From positions 1-64,000 of the forward strand of contig JAFPWF010000024.1 of the NCBI GenBank assembly GCA_017395085.1: 64,000 bases of DNA, in the 5' to 3' direction. The DNA is from Oscillospiraceae bacterium. Lineage in GTDB: Bacteria > Bacillota > Clostridia > Oscillospirales > Oscillospiraceae. Position 1 is the stretch's first letter. The number at the start of each line of letters is the position of its first letter. Below are positions 60,237-64,000 of the stretch, piece after piece. The translations under genes were made by a program, and so were the position numbers. The notes beneath the pieces were generated by a model. That model saw only the letters and a program-made list of their open reading frames with translations, made no database searches and was not told the origin of the DNA.

Positions 60237-60848
60237 TCACAGTTCCAGCTCGCGCAGGCCGGCTTTGTGCAGCACGATAACGCCCGCCAGCAGCAGCGCC
60301 TGCCCAAGGCAGTTGACGCCCTGCTCCACCCAGTTCATCACAGCCGAAGAACTGTCGCGCGAGGCGAGGTAGCCCATGCCCATGTAGCAGAAGAAACAGA
60401 GGACAAAGACGAGGATCAGCTTCTTTTTCTGCATCTTCACAGCGAGCGCGCTCAGGCTCCCGCAGATGGCGCCGAGGCCCACAACCATCATGGTCACAAA
60501 CACCATCGTTCCGCTGAACACCGGGGGCGCCACCGCCAGTGCGGCTTTGCGCCTGCCGATGAACATGATAACAATGCCGAGCCCCGCCAACAGCAGACCG
60601 AGGGACTGGGTAGGCAGGAACATGGTGTTCAGCACATGAAAATCGCAGATACCCAGCGCATAAAGCAGCTTCCAGAGCGCCTTCAGGAATCCCGCCATGA
60701 ACATGTTGACGCAGCCTGCGGAAAAGCAGGCGAAGGAGTACTTCGGCATTTTATTGTAGAGATCCCGCTGCATCAGCACAGCCGCGATGCCGAAGAGGAA
60801 GACGGGGATAAAGTCGGTAACGGCCAGGGGGACGGAAAACTCATACAT
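60237..60848 (-). CDS. Six-span membrane protein, unknown function
   Basis: This is a 203-residue membrane protein with about six hydrophobic segments (FIPVFLFGIAAVLMQRD, FLPTQSLGLLLAGLGIVIMF, TMVFVTMMVVGLGAICGSLS, QALLLAGVIVLHKAGL). No family motif is recognised. It lies 16 bases upstream of the NmrA-like gene and 12 bases after the flavin-reductase-like gene, so it belongs to the redox operon. It might anchor or serve a redox partner. Confidence 0.6.
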   Translation of the reverse strand: MYEFSVPLAVTDFIPVFLFGIAAVLMQRDLYNKMPKYSFACFSAGCVNMFMAGFLKALWKLLYALGICDFHVLNTMFLPTQSLGLLLAGLGIVIMFIGRRKAALAVAPPVFSGTMVFVTMMVVGLGAICGSLSALAVKMQKKKLILVFVLCFFCYMGMGYLASRDSSSAVMNWVEQGVNCLGQALLLAGVIVLHKAGLRELEL

Positions 60849-60860
60849 GGCCGTTCCTCC

Positions 60861-61799
60861 TCAGCCTTTGCCTTTTTCCTTGGAACGCTTGTCGTTGATG
60901 ATTTTCATTTCGACCGCAGTGACTTCGGTCACGTTGTGTTCCTTCGCCCAGGCGACACAGCCCTTCAGCACCGTGGGCAGGAAGATGCGCGGCACGTTCA
61001 GCAGCATCTCCAGCGCGTCGTCGGTAAAGTGGACGTTCGGGTCGGTGCGGTCGGCGGCATAGCGGACCGAGGATAGCGTGGCGTTGCGGATCGGCAGCAG
61101 TTCGGGCACCAGGCGCGGAGTCTTCGCGAACCAGAAGTTCTTGCTGTCGCGGTAGCCGTGGCAGATCAGCACGTTGGGCCAGTTCTTCCCCTTGACGCCG
61201 TCGATGATGTTCTGGTAGTACTTGGGCTTCATCAGCACCTTGTCGATGCGCAGAATAAAATGCGCACCGTACTGTGTGGTAATGCCGTTGAAATCCCGGT
61301 AGGGAGGGGGATAGCAGCCGTCCACCAGCTGACGGCCGATGTCTTCGGTGGCGTTTTCCAGGTCGCTCATCCAGGTGCATTCCATCGCCTGGTATGCTTC
61401 GGAGATAACCTTGGGGCGCGGGACGGAGGGGTCGGCTTCCATGCAGAGCCCGTCTTCCAGGTGGAAGCCGAAGTTCTTCATTTTCTCGGCGGGGGTGTCG
61501 CCGGGCCAGCCCTGCGCGACGATCTTCTTGTGGAAGCCGCGGCCTTCGGGCATAAAGTTGATGGCAAGCTGTTTTCTTCCGGCCAGCAGGTGCTGTGCCG
61601 TATTCGAGGAGTTGCGCGCCTCCAGAACCATCGCGTAATAATCCTTGCCTGCAATATAATACGGGAAACAAAGCGAATAGGAACCGACAGAGGTGCTCCC
61701 GTCCTCCGCGAGGGTCGAGATCATCACGGTCGGCATGGGAAAGTACGAACTGGTCTGATAGAAGTTGTCTACGATGCGCAGGTCCTTAAAGCTGCTCAT
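60861..61799 (-). CDS. Flavin-reductase-like split-barrel protein
   Basis: This 312-residue protein has an N-terminal FMN-binding split-barrel of the flavin reductase family (FPMPTVMISTLAEDGSTSVG, SYSLCFPYYIAGKDYYAMVL, LEARNSSNTAQHLLAGRKQL, AINFMP). A helical and strand region of unknown role makes up the second half (WPNVLICHGYRDSKNFWFAK), longer than the usual 170-200 residues. ATG 61799 has GGAGA-like sequence before it; a consensus promoter lies at 61857-61885. It is the first gene of the minus-strand redox operon. Confidence 0.75.
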   Translation of the reverse strand: MSSFKDLRIVDNFYQTSSYFPMPTVMISTLAEDGSTSVGSYSLCFPYYIAGKDYYAMVLEARNSSNTAQHLLAGRKQLAINFMPEGRGFHKKIVAQGWPGDTPAEKMKNFGFHLEDGLCMEADPSVPRPKVISEAYQAMECTWMSDLENATEDIGRQLVDGCYPPPYRDFNGITTQYGAHFILRIDKVLMKPKYYQNIIDGVKGKNWPNVLICHGYRDSKNFWFAKTPRLVPELLPIRNATLSSVRYAADRTDPNVHFTDDALEMLLNVPRIFLPTVLKGCVAWAKEHNVTEVTAVEMKIINDKRSKEKGKG

Positions 61800-61856
61800 T
61801 TTTCCGATTCTCCGTTTCTTTACGTTTTTGTGTGGCGCTTTTAAGCCTATGACAAC

Positions 61857-61885
61857 ATTATACTCCTGGAACAGTGTGCGCGCAA
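61857..61885 (-). promoter_or_regulatory. Promoter of the minus-strand redox operon
   Basis: On the minus strand, TTGCGC (61885-61880) and TATAAT (61862-61857) are separated by 17 bases. Confidence 0.55.
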
Positions 61886-61952
61886 GGAAAACACAACATG
61901 AAAACACAGCGCATAAGCACTGCAGACCTCATTCTCCCACACGGGATTCCCC

Positions 61953-61981
61953 TTGCGCATCCCAGGCAGATATGTTAGATT
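61953..61981 (+). promoter_or_regulatory. Extended -10 promoter of the carboxylesterase gene
   Basis: TTGCGC (61953-61958) and TAGATT (61976-61981) are separated by 17 bases, with TG one base ahead of the -10 box. Confidence 0.45.
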
Positions 61982-62037
61982 GAAGCAGCCCGGAGCGCGG
62001 CGCTTCCGGGACAGACAGAAAACGGGAGAATCGGAAC

Positions 62038-63822
62038 ATGCGCAAAAACGGAATTGGATTCTGCATCTTCTACGGCGTTTTTTCCCTGCTGGCACTGGCC
62101 CTGCTGGAACTGAACAAAAACCGCGTCATCGGCTGGGTGATCGCGCTGGTCCTGCTGGCGGAGTACTTCCTGCTACGCAGGAACCTGAAAAACGCCGGCG
62201 CCAGAATTCTCGTGTTTCTGTGCCTGACGGCGCTTCTTGCCGCAGACCTCTTTCTTACCGTCGGGCCGGTGAAGCGGCACCCGGCGGTGGAAGGAAAGAA
62301 CGGCGGCGAGACGGACGTGATTACCATTGCGGACGGGCAGCTGACCGGCGTCTTGACTGCGGACGGAGAAGTTGAGGTCTATGCCGGTATCCCGTACGCT
62401 GCGCCCCCGGTCGGAGAACTGCGCTGGCGGGAACCGCAGGATCCGACACCCTGGGAGGGCGTGCTGAAAGCCGACCGTTTTGCCCCGATGTCCATGCAGC
62501 CGCAGAATTCCGCCATCTACAATTCCCTTGCACGGATTATCGGCTACCATGACTACCGCATCACCCTGAATGACAACTACCGCGACGCCAACTCCGAAGA
62601 CGCACTCTACCTGAACATCTGGAAGCCGGCGGGAGCGCAGGAAAAGCTCCCGGTGCTGGTCTATATACACGGCGGCTCACTGCAGACCGGGCACAACTGG
62701 TACGCCGACTACAGCGGAGAAGGCCTCGCGCGCAAGGGCGTGATCGTGGTCAACATGGGCTACCGGCTTGGCGTGTTCGGGTTTCTGGCCACGGAAGAGC
62801 TGATGGCGGAATCGGCATACGGCACCACCGGCAATTACGGCCTGCTGGACCAGATCAAAGCGCTGGAGTGGGTGCAGGAGAACATCGCGGCCTTCGGCGG
62901 CGACCCGGACAACGTCACCCTTGCGGGCGAGTCCGCGGGTTCTGCCTGTGTGAGCGCGCTTTGCACATCGCCCCTGGCAAAAGGCCTCTTCCGCCGCGCG
63001 ATCGGCGAGAGTTCCACGACGACGGCGCAGTGGCCGGCGCACTCCTTCCGCATGCTGGACAGGGCGATCCAAACCGGGAATGAAACCCTGGCGCGCTTCG
63101 GCGTATCCAGCGTGGAGGAACTGCGGCAGCTGGACGCCAAGAAGCTGGTGGCGGCCGCGGACCAGGTGCATCACATGGTGGTGGACGGATATGTGCTGCC
63201 CGTAACCCCGTATGAGGCATACGCGCAGGGGAACCACAACGAGGAAGCCATCCTGCACGGCTTCAACTCCGACGAAGGTACGCCGTTTATCCTCTTTGAG
63301 CAGGCAAACCTGAAAAACTACGAACAGAAGGTGCGCGCCTACTTCGGCGACTTTGCCGACGAGGTTCTTGCCCTGTATCCCGCCGCAACGGACGCCGAAG
63401 CGAAGCAGAACTGGACGGACCTCTATTCGGCGGTCTATTTCACCCACGGGCATTACTGCTGGGCCGGACAGGCGCTCCAAAACGGCATCCCGAGTTACGA
63501 GTATTACTTCAGCAAGGAGAACGGGAGCATCGGCCCCTGGCACAGCGGGGAAGAGATCTACTGCTACCACAACATCCCGGACGGATCCAAACTCTATGAC
63601 GAGGCAGACAGGGAACTGTCCGACATGTTTTCGGATTATTTCGTGAACTATATTAAGACCGGCGACCCAAACGGCCCGGGCCTGCCGCAGTGGGAGAAGA
63701 GCGGGGAAGACCGCCTCCTGATGGAACTGGGCGACAGAGTGGGGCCGGTTGAAGACCCCTATGTTCCGATCTACGGCATTCTGGACCGGATGAATGCCCG
63801 GCAGGCGGAAGAGAATGCATAA
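62038..63822 (+). CDS. Membrane-anchored type B carboxylesterase
   Basis: This is a 594-residue alpha/beta hydrolase of the para-nitrobenzyl esterase group. The catalytic domain begins at about residue 94 (ITIADGQLTGVL, GIPYAAPPVGELRW). It has the oxyanion loop YIHGGSLQTG, nucleophile Ser299 in GESAGS, an acid in NSDEGTPF and a candidate His in GPWHSGEEIY. Unusually, residues 1-75 hold three hydrophobic segments (FCIFYGVFSLLALALLEL, VIGWVIALVLLAEYFLL, ILVFLCLTALLAADLFL), so the enzyme is tethered, likely with the catalytic part outside. GGGAG ribosome site. It would hydrolyse esters; the substrate is unknown. Confidence 0.88.
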   Translation: MRKNGIGFCIFYGVFSLLALALLELNKNRVIGWVIALVLLAEYFLLRRNLKNAGARILVFLCLTALLAADLFLTVGPVKRHPAVEGKNGGETDVITIADGQLTGVLTADGEVEVYAGIPYAAPPVGELRWREPQDPTPWEGVLKADRFAPMSMQPQNSAIYNSLARIIGYHDYRITLNDNYRDANSEDALYLNIWKPAGAQEKLPVLVYIHGGSLQTGHNWYADYSGEGLARKGVIVVNMGYRLGVFGFLATEELMAESAYGTTGNYGLLDQIKALEWVQENIAAFGGDPDNVTLAGESAGSACVSALCTSPLAKGLFRRAIGESSTTTAQWPAHSFRMLDRAIQTGNETLARFGVSSVEELRQLDAKKLVAAADQVHHMVVDGYVLPVTPYEAYAQGNHNEEAILHGFNSDEGTPFILFEQANLKNYEQKVRAYFGDFADEVLALYPAATDAEAKQNWTDLYSAVYFTHGHYCWAGQALQNGIPSYEYYFSKENGSIGPWHSGEEIYCYHNIPDGSKLYDEADRELSDMFSDYFVNYIKTGDPNGPGLPQWEKSGEDRLLMELGDRVGPVEDPYVPIYGILDRMNARQAEENA

Positions 63823-63834
63823 ACAGGCAAACAG

Positions 63835-63866
63835 AAAAGCATCCCTGTTGAGACAGGGATGCTTTT
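63835..63866. terminator. Bidirectional terminator
   Basis: 14-base perfect arms (63835-63848 with 63853-63866, AAAAGCATCCCTGT) with T runs on both sides lie between the esterase gene and the gene entering from the right. Confidence 0.85.
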
Positions 63867-63882
63867 TCTTATCAGGCGTCGG

Positions 63883-64000
63883 TTACGAGAGATAAATCTC
63901 ACCCTCCACGAACTGCCGGCCCTTGCGCGAGGTGCCGCCGAGGCCGGTGATGCGGCCTTTCCCCTTGCCCCGCAGGGAAAGAATGTCACCTTCATGAACC
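63883..64000 (-). CDS. YlmH-type S4-domain RNA-binding protein, C-terminal fragment
   Basis: On the minus strand the frame is open from the window edge and reads VHEGDILSLRGKGK, GRITGLGGTSRKGRQFVEGE, IYLS, then stop at 63885-63883. The pattern (V)xxGDxxSxRGKGR...GxTxKGR matches the end of the S4 domain in YlmH-like proteins, which bind RNA or ribosomes and are often encoded next to divisome genes. Only 38 residues are present, so the call rests on this short match. Confidence 0.6.
   Translation of the reverse strand, partial: VHEGDILSLRGKGKGRITGLGGTSRKGRQFVEGEIYLS

Overview
The window reads as chromosome of a Gram-positive, strictly anaerobic, probably gut-dwelling Clostridia member (Oscillospirales/Eubacteriales-like). 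This is inferred from gene content, not from a marker gene. The pointers are ferredoxin-dependent IorAB, a butyryl-CoA/4-hydroxybutyrate-type CoA-transferase, ECF transporters, a tetrahydrofolate riboswitch, the Firmicutes order hprK-murB-rapZ-whiA-dnaE, many 4Fe-4S proteins, lipobox lipoproteins and Shine-Dalgarno-led genes. Most of the sequence is moderately G+C rich. The block at about 27.4-42.4 kb is visibly more A/T rich and is the accessory part. I found no tRNA, rRNA, CRISPR array, transposase or prophage gene.

Layout. 0-1.2 kb: end of glpK and a pair of small ORFs. 1.5-8.7 kb: amino-acid fermentation genes, namely an 893-residue Fe-S/FAD oxidoreductase overlapping hypA, iorAB, a Dabb protein and a YkvI-like permease. 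8.8-11.3 kb: CoA-transferase and an FMN alpha-hydroxy-acid oxidoreductase, divergently arranged. 11.4-16.6 kb: LysR regulator, DASS-family anion permease, TtdA/TtdB-type dehydratase and a tartrate/D-malate-type dehydrogenase, forming a hydroxydicarboxylate pathway with a LysR-type box near -64 of its promoter. 16.6-27.3 kb: beta-glucoside locus with GH94 cellobiose phosphorylase, LacI regulator, GH3, ABC binding protein plus two permeases (no ATPase gene) and GH30. The same 14-base operator sits in the two divergent promoters.

27.5-42.4 kb: an island of envelope and signalling proteins. Its centre is a 1192-residue protein that joins a Ser/Thr-kinase-like domain, a STAND NTPase, one membrane span and a large outer domain. 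It is followed by a soluble protein that appears to carry a degenerate copy of the STAND C-terminal half without a P-loop. Around them lie lipoproteins, a DUF3472-type secreted protein, two membrane proteins sharing a winged-helix-like module (one frameshifted), a secreted NADase-type glycan-binding-domain protein, a zinc-ribbon/DUF4352 membrane protein, and a promoter-terminator pair enclosing no ORF (candidate small RNA). This is the best candidate for an undescribed system.

42.5-51.8 kb (minus strand): housekeeping operon hprK-murB-rapZ-whiA-dnaE continuing through a radical SAM protein and two tiny genes. 52-55.6 kb: THF riboswitch-folT, then an ECF metal transporter cbiM-cbiQ-cbiO. 55.6-64 kb: MFS and EamA transporters, a minus-strand redox operon (flavin reductase-like, membrane protein, NmrA-like, possible bilin-reductase-like protein, EFR1 flavodoxin-ferredoxin), a membrane-anchored carboxylesterase and the end of a YlmH-type S4 gene. 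Start codons were moved to internal codons where ribosome sites, promoters or overlaps required it; this is stated per entry.
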